The translations under genes and the position numbers were made by a program. From assembly GCA_027563935.2 (NCBI GenBank), contig CM050449.1, forward strand, positions 55,259,949 to 55,323,948: DNA of 64,000 nt, written 5' to 3'. Origin of the DNA: Costus lasius. Lineage: Eukaryota; Streptophyta; Magnoliopsida; Zingiberales; Costaceae. The notes below the pieces were generated by a model. That model was not told the origin of the DNA, made no database searches, and saw nothing but the letters and a program-made list of their open reading frames with translations. This document shows, piece by piece, positions 33,029 through 44,440 of this stretch (within the stretch, counting starts at the first letter, position 1; every line of letters starts with the position of its first letter).

Positions 33029-34523
33029 AACACATAAGGCTGAAACTTTGCTTGTCCTCAAGCAAAAATCAAAATTTTGAAATCAAAATTTGATTAAAAG
33101 AATAGCCTTTTCATACTCAATAAATTTCTAAAATACAACTCATCAATGAAAATTTCTATCAATTGATTTATAAAATTTCAAATAAACACATCATTCTTAG
33201 AACTCAACCCTCTAGATTCATAATTCAATCAAATAAAACTTCGCAACATGTACAATGAATAGAATTTTCAATCTCATGATTTCACCCAATTTTCAGTTCA
33301 AATCTATCATGTTTTTGTTTACAGGAATTAGGTCTCCAAGATCTTTTTCCACTCACTTCTTTTTTTTTTCTTTTTTTTTCTTTTTTTTTTTGGCATCATT
33401 CACATTCTCTAACTCGATTACCGCCTTTTTTTCTGGTGACGAGATTAGAGTGCACGGATCACATAATCAATGCAATGGAACTCATATCCTCTAATTTTGG
33501 AAAGAATTTACTAAGGACAGCGGAGTTTATGTGAAATGATTTTTCTCATGGCATGTACCCACATAGATACATACTTTTTCTATTTATTACTTCAACCCAT
33601 GACCTTTGGTACCACTGTGCTTTCCCATAGTGCCAAGTTGGGGAGTCCTCACCTTTATTTTGTGGATCTTGGATTCTTATTTCCCAACAAATAGCAAGTA
33701 TAGAATAAACATCTACTAGGATAATCAATTGATCTTAATTCACAAATCATACTCATATACTCATTTTATTCGAAAGAAAATTTTCACCTTTAGATTTTAT
33801 TCTTCGAACAATACATCTTTCCAAAGTTTCATGCATCAACTAATTTCATATTTCAATAGACAAATATGTATTGAAGAAATAAATTTTGACATGATGAGGC
33901 TATAACTCTAATCAAGTATTTGAGTTCATTCATCATCAAAAATTTATCAACACATGCCAAAACACGATCATATATCAAAATATTTTCATCATCACATCAT
34001 GTCAACTAGAATTAATATCATCATAATGTAGTACAACCCATATCTAAAAGTGAATCAGAACATCAATATTCATCATACAACCATATTGAAAATCAGAAAT
34101 CAGTATCATCATCAAGATACAACCACATTGAAAACCAAGTAATCAAAAATCAGTGGCGGCGATCATGAAGTGTCATCCTTCCCTTCATCATATGAAAAAA
34201 TCAATGAGATATATATGGGAAAACACGGTATGGTAAAGAAGTAAAGGAAAATAGTACTCACAAAGTAACTACTCATCGCCATCTGACCATGTAGCCTCTG
34301 AATCTCTAGCAGCAGCCTCCATGGGATCATTATATGGTGTTCCTCCTTGATCACCCTGGTATCCATAATCTCTATGATCTGCATAACCAAAACGGTCAAA
34401 GAGGAAGTTACCCATGTCTTCCATATGATTACATAACCTCTCCATATCTCTCTAGATGTGCCCTAGAGTCTCTTCCATCCTCTCCTGGCGGTGTTCTTGA
34501 TTATACATCTGTGCTGTCAACGC
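33029..34523 (-). other. Internal tail of the 12.4-kb element, no gene
   Basis: Non-coding. It has the conserved hairpin (33047-33066), one copy of the 59-bp block (33592-33650), a long T-rich run (33357-33392) and AT-rich sequence. The only other reading frames (for example 34163-34399) show no resemblance to known proteins. Confidence 0.65.
33047..33066 (-). other. Conserved hairpin beside the 3' LTR
   Basis: In sense TTTGCTTG-AGGA-CAAGCAAA, 18 bp from the LTR; identical to the two sister elements. Confidence 0.85.
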
Positions 34524-35714
34524 CTAAAAACCAGGATCATCGTGGCTAGCAAAACCAGCCCTGGTGCTCTGTGAAGATGGACCGGCTGCCTGTGTAGAAT
34601 CATGTGGTGGTGACTCCATCCCATATGGATCACCCCTTCCACCCCAGGTGGGTGGTGGTGGAACTGTGGTCAGTGGTGGAGTAAAAGCCGCTTCAGCTGC
34701 ACTGGGAGATAACTTCCAGTTGGCTCTTTCTCTGACAATGGTTTTCTGGACATGGGGTAAAGGAAGAGTAGGCGTATCTGGTCCAAGGACCAAACAAAAG
34801 GTGTCACCCTCTCTAACGATCATCTTCATTGCTATGCAAGACTCGATGTCGAGCCTTGCATTCCCCCTTGCCAACTCGACTCCATAGGGCTCAATCCCAC
34901 AAGGTCTAGCTATAGGAGTAATCAAACCTCCTATCACCACAGACCCTCTAGTCGCTCTGGCTACCTTGTCCATATGCTTAACCATGAAATAAGCAACATC
35001 TACTGTGAATCCATTGAGCATGCCCCAGAGAAAGTACAGCTCGTGTTGACGGACCATGCCGTCACTATCTCCTCTCCCAAATATTGTGTGTGCCAGAACC
35101 CGATCAGCATACTTGATACAGGGGTTCATGATTTTTGAGGCTCTGGCAGACACAACATAGAAGTGGTTCTCATTTGTGATCTGATTCCAAAAGATGTTTT
35201 CCATGAATCCTAGGGGTATCTCAATGTACCCTCCTATGCTCAGCCCAAAGATGTCTCTAACTTCTTCCAAGGTAAGTTTTCTTTCTTCATTTGCTAATCT
35301 GAAACTGATTTCTCCCACTGCAGGGCCATGAGAGTACTCCTTCAATTCAATTATCAAACTACTCAAGAACTCCAAGACAAGTGGCAAATAGGTGTGCGGA
35401 GTCATCTGGAAGAACTGCTTGGCTTGGATTCTCTCAAACATCCAAAGTATATCGTCATAAAGCCCCAAGGCTTCAAGAGTTCTCTGATCAGCATACTTTG
35501 TGTTTATGATTTTTCTTTCCAACAACTTGTTGTATCTAGCCTCCTGCATCTCATTCCTGAATATGATTCCATATGGGTTTTGTGGTTGAGATGATCTTGC
35601 AGGGGCCTTCCCTTTTTCTTTTCGACTCCCTGGTTCTCTTTGACAAATTGACTTTGTTCTTGGCATGGCTGCAAACTCACAACTTAATGGCAGCAAAACG
35701 ATAATACAGTTCAA
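34524..35714 (-). CDS. Athila-type second ORF (putative plant transposon protein)
   Basis: 396 codons open; the better start is the second Met (35666, MPRTKSICQRE), since upstream residues are hydrophobic and unlike the family. The protein has a basic N-terminus (KEKGKAPARSS), a conserved central part (FFQMTPHTYLPLVLEFLSSL, then ISFRLANEERKLTLEEVRDIFGLS, then LYFLWGMLNGFTVDVAYFM) and a Pro/Ser-rich tail. It resembles the plant-wide Athila ORF1/'putative plant transposon protein' family, whose function is not known; the position downstream of gag is where some authors place an env-like gene. It has no stops while the neighbouring gag has three. There is no clear signal peptide and no strong transmembrane helix at the better start. 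Confidence 0.7.
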   Translation of the reverse strand: MNCIIVLLPLSCEFAAMPRTKSICQREPGSRKEKGKAPARSSQPQNPYGIIFRNEMQEARYNKLLERKIINTKYADQRTLEALGLYDDILWMFERIQAKQFFQMTPHTYLPLVLEFLSSLIIELKEYSHGPAVGEISFRLANEERKLTLEEVRDIFGLSIGGYIEIPLGFMENIFWNQITNENHFYVVSARASKIMNPCIKYADRVLAHTIFGRGDSDGMVRQHELYFLWGMLNGFTVDVAYFMVKHMDKVARATRGSVVIGGLITPIARPCGIEPYGVELARGNARLDIESCIAMKMIVREGDTFCLVLGPDTPTLPLPHVQKTIVRERANWKLSPSAAEAAFTPPLTTVPPPPTWGGRGDPYGMESPPHDSTQAAGPSSQSTRAGFASHDDPGF

Positions 35715-36279
35715 CTCAAGTCGAATGTTGTCCTATCAACGTGTTCTAATATGATAAAAACAGGGCATAAACAGAGCATGTTATCTCAATCTCAATATCA
35801 ATATGGCAGGTATGAATCATAGTTTCAGCATCATGAATAACATTAACCAAGTAAATATGAAGTGAAAATCAACTCATAACTCCAGCTCAAAAATTATCAA
35901 AAACGTGAATGAACAGTAGCTTTACCACGTTTCAACCTAAATCATCTATCAAATCGACCCAGATTCTCTTCAAACAACAAGGGATTGAAAGTTCATCCTC
36001 TCATGAGTGAATAGAAACAAAAATCACTTAAAATGGTGGAGGATCAAGTGAGAATGAGCGAAAGGGGCAAAAATTGTTGAAAACTCGCCAAATCGGAAAA
36101 ACCGGAGAATCGGTTACCTAATCGACAATGAAAACTGAACGGAAGTGGTCGTTGGCGTCCACTGGAGGTCGGAGATGGTCGGAAATCCAAGGATGGCTCG
36201 AAAACAAGTGAGATCGAGGGTAAAAACCCTAAAAATGGTTCGTTCGAAACCCTAAATACGGAACAGGGCTCGCGTGCCA

Positions 36280-36725
36280 AAAAATGGATTACGGCAGTGT
36301 TATTTCTTACGGCACTGCCGTAAAATCTCGACTGCTTTCTGTTCGAAACTAGGTGCAGAATACGGTACCGTAAGATGTCTTACGGTACCGCCGTAAAATC
36401 TCAACAACCTTCTGATCAAAAATGACACGAAAATATGGTACCGTAAAGGAGTTTACGGTACCTGCCGTAAAAATCAAGTAGCAAAATAATAATAATTTTT
36501 TTTTATGGAAAAATAAAAAATAAATTCCAAAAAATACGGCACGTAAAACAACTTATGGTAGTGCCGTAAAAATGAAGGAACTCTCTGATTGATTTCGGAT
36601 ACAAAATACGGTACCGTAATTTATCTTACGGCGGTACCATAATTTCGAGACAACCTTCTGATCGAAAGAGGACTGGAAATACGGTACCGTAAACAACTTT
36701 ACGGTAGTGTCGTAATTTGCAGCAT
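36280..36725 (-). repeat. Palindrome-unit array inside the 12.4-kb element
   Basis: About six units between the second ORF and gag-protease. Examples: TTACGGCACTGCCGTAAAAT (36310), TACGGTACCGTAAGATG (36361), TACGGTACCGTAATTTA (36608), with spacers containing CTTCTGATC. It sits where pol would be expected. Confidence 0.85.
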
Positions 36726-36847
36726 ATCACAATTTACATACAAAAATAAAAGAAAAAATTAGTATTAAGCTAAAATTAAGTTAAAGAAAACAAAATAGAG
36801 GTTAGAAAGCTTGGGTTGCCTCTCAAGAAGCGCTAATTTAAAGGTCA

Positions 36848-38632
36848 TTAACTTGACCCTTTAACACTCGGGTTTGATCGTGAACTCTTGAATTTCTCTC
36901 CTGATTTTCTAACATAAGGCTCAATCTTGAAACAGTATCCAAATTTGCTCAGAATCTCTTCCATTTTGCCAATCAGTCTAGAGCTTTCTCTTCTTTTCTT
37001 CCTCCTTGTCTTTTTCTTTTTCTGCAATTTCTCATCAATACCCTCAAAAAGATTCTTAGATTCATTATTTGGGGTCTCCTCAAACATACTTGAAACATCA
37101 TAAATTTCATCATTAAATATCTCAACACTACAACAAGATCCTGAGTATGAAAGTTTGTTCAATGAATCATTAAGATTAAATTCAATCTTGTTGTCACATA
37201 TGTCAAAGGTAATCTTTCTTTCTTTCACATCAATGTTAGCCTTAGCAGTGGCCAATAATGGTCTACCAAGAATGATAGGATTTCTAGAATTTACCTCCAT
37301 GTCTAACACTACAAAATATGTAGGAATGAAAAACTTACCAATTTGTACAGGGACATTCTCTAATATGCCTACAGGATACTTTACCGATGAATTCGCGAGC
37401 TGTAAGGATATGGATGTATGCTTTAGCTCTCCAAGATTTAGTTTTCTGTAAGTAGAAAGAGGCATTAGACTCACACTTGCACCGAGGTCACATAAGGCTC
37501 GGTCAAAAGCCATAGTGCCTATTGAACAAGGTATAGAAAAACTACCTAGATCTTTCAGTTTAGGTGGCAGTTTGTTCTGTATGATAACACTACAATCTTC
37601 AGTTAAAGTAACAGTGCATGTACCATAATCATCTAATTTCCTTTTACTAGACAAGATTTCCTTTAAAAACTTGGCATAAGATGGCATTTCAGTAATAGCT
37701 TCAGTAAAACAAATGTTAACATAAAGCTTTTTCAGGATTTCAATAAATTTGCCAAACTTTTTGTCTAGTTTATGTTGAACCAACCTTTGAGGAAAAGGTA
37801 TTGGTGGCTGGTAACGAGCAGGCAAATTAGGTTTAGGATTGTCTTTCTCACATGATTCCTCCCCTTTTGGTTCATCACCCTTTTGAAGTGATAAACAAGT
37901 TTGGGGTTTCTCATGTGAAGAAGATTCCCCTAACTCTAATTCCCTTTCATTATCATTAAGCCTTTCCTCAGTGTTTTCAAAGCTCCCTCTAGGTTCTCCT
38001 AGTTGTTTCCCACTTCTAGTCATAATGGCATTACAGTGCTCCCTAGGGTTTATCTCTGGTTTTGCAGGCAATTTCCTAGGGGGTCTGTAAGGTACACTAG
38101 CATGTTGTGCAATTTGGTTTTCAAGAATTTTGTTGTGGGCCTCTACTCTATCCAGTCTAGAGTTAATTTGATGAAAACTTTCCTTAAACTCTTCAATTTG
38201 TCTATTTTGATTTGACAGGATTTGTTTTTGATCAGACATAAACTCTTCAATTTTTCTATCTTGTTTTAGCTCAAACTGATTTTGATTGGTCATTATTTTT
38301 TCAAACATGGATTTTATCTCAGAAAATTGATCATTATTTTGATTCAGATTTTGGTTGGGATTTTGCCTTTGGAATCCTTTGTTTTCAGTGTTCCCCCCTA
38401 CATTGTTATTGTTTTTCCATGAAAGGTTGGGGTGATTTCTCCATCCAGGGTTATATGTACTAGAATAGGGATCATTATGTCTACTTTGATTATAATTCCC
38501 TATGACATTCACATGCTCATTACCCTGATCAATAATTCTACAATATTCGGCAGTATGACCATCATTGCCACAATTTTCACAAGTAATAGCAGAAATAGAA
38601 GCAGTTTGCATGGAATTTAACTTACTGCACAA
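36848..38632 (-). CDS. Gag C-terminal part and aspartic protease
   Basis: 594 residues. The zinc-knuckle-like CENCGNDGHTAEYC (about residues 19-32) is followed by an Asn/Gln-rich region, a coiled region (IEEFKESFHQINSRLDRVEAHN), a proline-rich linker (YRPPRKLPAKPEINP), and the retropepsin: CDLGASVSLMPLS (active-site Asp in DLGA) and IILGRPLLATA (the hydrophobic-GR partner). It ends after IEPYV with no link to RT. The frame is in phase with 38918-39181 and 39212-39538, so these are one protein interrupted by three TGA codons. The product would be truncated at its N-terminus unless the stops are bypassed. Confidence 0.88.
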   Translation of the reverse strand: MCSKLNSMQTASISAITCENCGNDGHTAEYCRIIDQGNEHVNVIGNYNQSRHNDPYSSTYNPGWRNHPNLSWKNNNNVGGNTENKGFQRQNPNQNLNQNNDQFSEIKSMFEKIMTNQNQFELKQDRKIEEFMSDQKQILSNQNRQIEEFKESFHQINSRLDRVEAHNKILENQIAQHASVPYRPPRKLPAKPEINPREHCNAIMTRSGKQLGEPRGSFENTEERLNDNERELELGESSSHEKPQTCLSLQKGDEPKGEESCEKDNPKPNLPARYQPPIPFPQRLVQHKLDKKFGKFIEILKKLYVNICFTEAITEMPSYAKFLKEILSSKRKLDDYGTCTVTLTEDCSVIIQNKLPPKLKDLGSFSIPCSIGTMAFDRALCDLGASVSLMPLSTYRKLNLGELKHTSISLQLANSSVKYPVGILENVPVQIGKFFIPTYFVVLDMEVNSRNPIILGRPLLATAKANIDVKERKITFDICDNKIEFNLNDSLNKLSYSGSCCSVEIFNDEIYDVSSMFEETPNNESKNLFEGIDEKLQKKKKTRRKKRRESSRLIGKMEEILSKFGYCFKIEPYVRKSGEKFKSSRSNPSVKGSS

Positions 38633-38635
38633 AAA

Positions 38636-39538
38636 GTCTACCTTCTCTTCTAAGGATCGTCATCCTTCACTTTCACCCTTACCTTGAGAAGGCTTGTAAA
38701 GTATTCCCCACTCGGTAGTCCATTGATTGTGGTTCAATGCCATCTCCTCTAGCAGTCTGAAGGCATCATCTGGTGTTTTGCTCATAAGAGCTCCTCCAGC
38801 AGCAGCATCCACAATCATTTTAGTCTGATCAGATAATGTAATATAAAAAATTTGCAGTAAAGTTTGAAGTTCTAGTCCATGGTGAGGACACTTCCGCTGC
38901 AGTTCATTGAATCTCTCTCAGGCCTCACTGAGCGACTCCCCACTTCTTTGTTGAAAGCTTGTAATTTGGTTTCTCATCTGCAGTGTCTTGCTTGGGGGAA
39001 AGTATTTGTTCAAGAAGGAATTGGACAGTTGATTCCAAGTGGTGAAGGTACCGGCTGGGTGTGAATTAAGCCATGTCTTTGCCCGGTCCCTAAGAGAGAA
39101 AGGAAAAAGTCTTAATCTCAATGCATCGCTAGAAACACCATTCAATTTAATAGTATCGCATAATTCAAGAAATAAGGCCAAGTGTTGGTTGGGATCCTCC
39201 AGTGGAGATCCTCAAAACTGATCTTGTTGAAACATTGCAATGAAACCAAGCTTAATCTCAAAATTGTTGGCCTCTATCACTGGCCTAGTTATCCTAGAAC
39301 GAATTTCATGATGATTAGGGGCTGCATAGTCCCTAAGTGTTCTCTGATTGTTCTGATTGTCTCCCATCTCTAATATTTCTTCTTCTAACTCTGGTTGGAA
39401 TGTCTCTTGCAATTCTTCTTGTGATGTCTCTTCTAATCTCAACTTTTTGCGCGCTCTTAATGTCTTATTGATTTCAGGATCCAATGGTACAAGTGGTCCT
39501 GACCTAAGGCTCCTGCGCATGCAAAGTAGATAGATCAA
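38636..39538 (-). pseudogene. Gag N-terminal part with in-frame stops
   Basis: Same frame as 36848-38632. Starts near MRRSLRSGPLVPLDPEIN, typical of Athila/Tat Gag. It runs through TLRDYAAPNHHEIRSRI to the retrotransposon Gag domain (LRLRLFPFSLRDRAKTWLNS, then LSNSFLNKYFPPSK, RNQITSFQQ). TGA codons at about 39209-39211, 38915-38917 and 38666-38668 break it: after DQF, in place of a Trp before ERFNEL, and before RSLEEK. Apart from these the frame is intact. Confidence 0.85.
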
Positions 39539-39637
39539 GTGATTTCAAGAAACAAAAAATAAGCAGTAAAAAAAACAGTAAATAAAAACCTAATCAAGCA
39601 ATAATCTCAACGTCTTTAATATCAACAAAAACTAAGG

Positions 39638-39655
39638 TCCCTGGCAACGGCGCCA
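39638..39655 (-). other. Primer-binding site (tRNA-Asp type)
   Basis: In sense TGGCGCCGTTGCCAGGGA; one base differs from the sites at 11501 and 19966. Confidence 0.85.
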
Positions 39656-40964
39656 AAAACTTGTTGTGATCCGCAAGTGCATGGATACTCGAAGTAATAA
39701 AGAAAGTATCGAATCCACAGGGACCTACGCTGTCGAATACTAAATAGCTAATTTCTTACTATTTAGGCTAATCGAAGTAGTGAGAATAGAAATTGAAAGC
39801 TAAAAATGGAATTATCAGAGAGAAAAGCTGGGACTAGGGTTTTGTTCACTTTAACTTTTATGAGCTAGATATGAATAAGGATTTCGCCAGTTTAAATTTA
39901 TCATGATGAAGATGTAATTTACTAAAAAAAAAAAGGGTTGTTTCACTTTCGTGCAAACAACCGCACAGGGATTTATCCTCGCTTTCGCGCAAGATTCTTC
40001 CCAACGCTAAAGATAAGTAAATCATCAAACAATGAATTCAAAGATCACTTTCGTGCATCCGAATTCAATGTTGATAATCTCTAGTGGAGATTCAAGGATC
40101 ACTTTCGTGCATCCGAGTCTCAACACTAGTTTTACTCATGGATCTCCAATGTTCCAATCCTTGCTTTCGCACAAGATCTCCAAGTTTGACAAATAGACTC
40201 GATCTATAGGTTTATGTTATAATTATGGCAATTAATCTACTAGAACAGATCAAATTAGATCTAACCTAAGGAAGGGATCCTAATATGCAATTCTAGGGTT
40301 CCAAATTCTCAAGCAATTACCTTTCGGTCTCAAGCGAAAATTCTAAGAACATAATTAATAACATGAACTTATAGAGAGTCTAAGTACAATTATCACATGA
40401 GCAAAATCATCATGGTAATATTAAACTCAACGAAATAGTAAAAATAGTCATCTAGTCATTGGAAATCAAGTGAATTACTCCCTCATGTCCCAAAAGTAGT
40501 TTAAGCTATCATCATGAGGGAATTACAATAGATCATGGTTTTAGAGGATCAAAAATCGAAGTAAAAGAGAAGTTTAGAAAATACAGCATGGCTGTGAAGT
40601 ATTTCACAGCCGTAATTTTGCAAGAACCGTCAATGAATAGTGCTGATGACTCCTTTTTCTTCGATTTCTCTTCCAATCTATCTCCTTTCGGTCTGAAACT
40701 TCTGGCACGTTGTCTCCTCCTTCAGACGAAGCTTCAGTATGAAAATTATGGCCGGAGGACGTTTGGATCGAGCGCGGCAGCGAAACCCTAGGCGGCGGTG
40801 TGGATCGCGATTTCTCCCTCGACAGTACACGAAATTTGGGGCTTTTGGTCTCTCCGTAATCCTCCCGTCAAAAGCTCTCCCTCTGCTTCTTACGGCATCC
40901 AATTTAAGGTTCTAGATCGCTCGCGATCTTCTCCACAAGAATCGGGCGTCGCGTTCAGAACAGC

Positions 40965-41335
40965 AATTACGGCAGTGTAATGTCTTACAGCACTGCCGTA
41001 AAATCGCTTGAGTCTTCTGTTCTGATGTCGTTGGGAATTACGGCACCGTAATCTGGGTTACGGTAGTGCCGTAATATCGGCTGAACTCCCTGTTCACGAA
41101 CGTCTGGAAATTACTGCCCGTGTAGTTTCTTACGGTAGTGCCGTAATTTCGGGTGAAGTTTCTGTTCTGAAGCTCTCCGAAATACGGTACCGTAATGTTG
41201 CTTATGGCAGGTGCCGTAAAATCCAAAAATCTTTCTGTTCAGAAACATCTCAAAATACGGCAAGGCTCGGATTTTACGGTACTATCTGGAATTACGGTAC
41301 CGTAAAATGAGTTACGGCACTGCCGTAATTTGCTG
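40965..41335 (-). repeat. Palindrome-unit array in LTR
   Basis: Near-identical to 32400-32780; includes TTACGGTAGTGCCGTAATT and ATTACGGTACCGTAAAATG. Confidence 0.85.
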
Positions 41336-41599
41336 AATTGCTCTGTTTGCGTGAAATTGATGACACCAAAATATATAGTATATTTTGTATCATTTTGGAT
41401 ATCTTTTCATACTAGATTGAAGATATTTTACTTGTTTTCATGTCAAATTCATCGAATATTGCAAAGTCTACTTCTATTTTGGTTTTTCATGATTTTCAAG
41501 TAAAAAGGCACTATTTCAAGGAGTTTTCAAGCAAAATCAAACACATAGAAGAGTTACCATCATCAAGAGGAGATCACCCAAGAAATTACACGCAAAACA

Positions 41600-41965
41600 G
41601 AGCAACCTTGCAAAATACGGCCGTGCCGTAACCTATTTTACGGTACCGTATTTTTCGTGGCTGCCGTAAAATCAGAGCACTGCCGTATTTTGGTGATTTC
41701 TCAAACAGAAAGTTTTTCTGATTTTACGGCACTGCCGTAAAGAATTACACTGCCGTATTTTTCAGCGCTTTCAAAACAGAGAACTTTGCAGATTTTACGG
41801 CACTACCGTAACCCATTTTAGGGGCCGTAATTCCCAGCTGATTCAGACTAGAGAACTCGTCCGATTTTACGGCACCATCGAGAAATATTTTACGGGCCGT
41901 AATTTTGACTCAGCATTCACAGAATGATTTTACGGCACTGCCGTAAATTATTACACGGCCGTAAT
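41600..41965 (+). repeat. Palindrome-unit array in solo LTR
   Basis: Units such as TTACGGTACCGTATTTT, TTACGGCACTGCCGTAAAG and TTACGGCACTGCCGTAAAT; five to six units, 240-610 bp from the LTR start. Confidence 0.85.
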
Positions 41966-42748
41966 TTCCAGTCAAAATCGTGAGTTTTCCGTGGCTGAAA
42001 TTGCTTTGGGCCATAACTTTTGATCTAGAGCTCAAAATTAGGATCCGAAAGTTTCTGCGGACGCGTCTTTAAGAGGGGAAGGCGTACGAAGTGGAAGTGG
42101 GAATTTTTATCCAGTATCGAGGGAGAAATTGCCAGAGAGGTGGCTAGGGTTTGGCCTCACACCGAGAGGCGTAGAGGGCACCTCAGGCCGTGATTTTCAC
42201 TCAGATGCTTTGCCTGGAGGATAGAAAGACGCCACAGAAGTTTCATAGCGTTTGGAGTCTGATCGGAGGAGGAATCAACAAAACAGCGGTGACAGCGCTG
42301 TTCATCACGAAATTACGGGTGTAATTTGCATTACACCCGTGTTGTAACGTTGTTTTTTTTCTCCTTCTCTGATTTTTAATTGTTATAAACTATGATTCAT
42401 TGTATTTTTTCCTCCATGCAAGCTTAACACTCTTTTGGGACATGGGGTGTAATCCCCTTGATTCTTAATGATTAGATAACTCTTCTATTTTCGTCATGAT
42501 AATTTTTGCTATGATAATTTTACTTTTGTGATGGATTGTGCTTAGACTCTCTATAAGTCCATGTTACTAATTATGTTTGTAGAGTTTTCGCAATGAGACT
42601 GAAAGGTGATTTGCTTGAGAACTTGGAACCCTAGAATTGCATGTTAGGATCCCTTCCTTAGGTTAGATCTAATTTGATCTGTTCTAGTAAATTAATTTCC
42701 ATGATTATAACATGAATCTATAGATCGAGTCTATTTGTCAAACGTGGA

Positions 42749-42990
42749 GATCTTGTGCGAAAGCAAGGATCGGAACGTTGGAGATCTATGAGTAAAACTA
42801 GTGTAGACACTCGGATGCACGAAATTGATCCTTGAGACTCCACTAGAGATTATCAACCTAGAATTCGGATGCACGAAAGTGATCTTTGAATTCTCTGATT
42901 GATGATTTACTTATCTTTAGCCTGGGATAAATCTTGCGCGAAAGTGAGGATTTATCTCTGCGTGGTTATCTGCACGAAAGTGAGATAATC
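42749..42990 (+). repeat. Five-hairpin array with GAAA loops, solo LTR
   Basis: Hairpin 1 GATCTT-G-TGC-GAAA-GCA-AGGATC (42749-42771). Hairpin 4 has the long stem GATAAATC/GATTTATC around G-CGC-GAAA-GTG. Hairpin 5 is GGTTATCT/AGATAATC. In hairpin 2 the loop is altered to GAAATTG. Confidence 0.8.
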
Positions 42991-43499
42991 CTTTTATGAA
43001 GTAAATTAGGTCTTTATTTTAGCAAAATTTGATTAACAAACCTTTTATATATCTAATCATTGAAGTTAAGGTGGATGAAACCCTAGTCCCATGTATCTCT
43101 CTTTGATTATCTCTTATTTTGCACGCTTTCCTATTGTTTACTCGCATCATACTCGATTGCTTAGCTAGTGATAATACAACTATTTAGTACTTAACACGTA
43201 GGTCTCTGTGGATCGATATTTTTATTACTTCGATAATTCCGTGCACTTGCGGAATCTTATCAGAAATTTCTTGGGTGATTTTCTCTTGATGATGATAACT
43301 CTTCCATGTATTTGATTTCGCTTGAAAACGCTTTAAATAGTGTCTTTTTTGCCTGAAAAACGTGAAAAACCAAAATAGAAGTAGACTTTGCAATATTTGA
43401 TGGATTTAACATAAAAACAAGTAAAAGATCCTCAATTTAGTATGAAAAGGTATCCAAAATGAAGCAAAATATACTACATATTTTGGTGTCATCAAGGAT

Positions 43500-43930
43500 T
43501 CTAGTGAAAATGAAAATTTTTGAGGTGCAGAAATGAGAAAAAGGAGGCAAAGGCTTAAAAGGTGCAAAATAGATATTGAAGGGGTAGATTCAAGAACATA
43601 ATTGGATAAATATTTGAGTGAGGAATGTGATGATGATTGTGATAGTTTGATATATTATCATGGTGGAAAGTCAACACTCCTCGATTTCCTGTGCTCTCAC
43701 AAATGTCTAGAGATGTGCTTGCTATTCCTATTTCCACTATACCTTCAGAATCGGCATTTAGCATTAGAAATCGAGTTCTTGATCAATTTAGGAGTTCTTT
43801 ATCTCCTAAATTAGTAGAAGCTCTCATATATGTCAAGATTGGTTTAGAAGATTATCACATCCAATTAATATTGAAGAAACACTTAAAGACAGATAAATTT
43901 GAATCAGGTGCAATTTTCTTTTTAGTTTAA
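43500..43930 (+). pseudogene. hAT transposase C-terminal dimerisation part
   Basis: Continues the gene split at 31101. It reads LDKYLSEECDDD, a stretch matching the YWK...P part of the hAT family C-terminal domain, then after a frame change at about 43690 the signature LSQMSRDVLAIPISTIPSESAFS followed by RVLDQFRSSLSPKLVEALI. This signature is diagnostic of plant hAT transposases. The frame change and earlier stops make it non-functional. Confidence 0.88.
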
Positions 43931-44440
43931 TATTTTCTATTGTTTTAAACCTTTTTCCTTTTGCTAAACTCATTCCCTTTTTTTTGCAAAATTTTCAAAC
44001 ATGTAGCAAATGACAATGAGTTTAAATCTGAAATTGTAGATTGCATAGTGCTCACTGTTGTGACTTGTAAGAAGTAAAATCACTTCAAATAACATGCTTA
44101 TGTATTTTTTAAAATTTTGTAATTGTAAGATATATGTGACTAATAAATATATATGACTAATAATGATTATCTTTTTTGTTTTACTTTATAGTTTGTGGAA
44201 TCTTGAGACGATTGATGGATTGTAAACTACAAGATCCTTCACCTTTTGACTTCATTATGAACTTGTGATTTAGATCTCAGACTTTTTAATGTAGACTGTT
44301 TGCTGAATGTAGTGGTTGTAATTTTGTGAGACTGATTAACTTGATGTTGGTTTCTCATATTTTGTTTTTGATGTTAGAATCTTCGCTGATTTGATTTTTT
44401 TTATTTCTTATATCCAAGTTTTATATCTCTATTACTTTGT
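43931..44440. other. AT-rich non-coding stretch
   Basis: Follows the transposase; probably its 3' untranslated region. Nothing specific seen. Confidence 0.4.

Larger units (their letters stand above)
41358..43262 (+). mobile_element. Solo LTR, Athila/Tat type
   Basis: 1905 bp, begins TGATGACACC, ends GAATCTTATCA, TSD GAAAT at 41353-41357 and 43263-43267. The empty site is visible in the sister LTR near 32797 (GTGAAATTTTTT). It is a third LTR subfamily, closest to that of the element at 5338-15207. Palindrome array 41600-41965; hairpin array 42749-42990. Confidence 0.92.
31107..43494 (-). mobile_element. Athila/Tat-type LTR retrotransposon, 12.4 kb
   Basis: Minus orientation, TSD AGGAT at 31102-31106 and 43495-43499. 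The 3' LTR is 31107-33028, the 5' LTR 39662-43494 (split by a solo LTR), and the PBS 39638-39655. It encodes Gag and protease (36848-39538) and a second protein (34524-35714), but has no RT, RNase H or integrase between or after them, so it depends on another element for mobility. It is inserted in a hAT transposase gene. Confidence 0.92.
39662..43494 (-). repeat. 5' LTR of the 12.4-kb element, split by a solo LTR
   Basis: About 1923 bp after removing the 1905-bp insertion and its TSD, equal to the 3' LTR. Hairpin array at 39936-40178 (one stem arm damaged at 40156), palindrome array at 40965-41335. Confidence 0.9.

Noticed and set aside
37155..38620. Plus-strand frames opposite the gag-protease gene
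   Set aside because: They are complements of a well-supported minus-strand gene.
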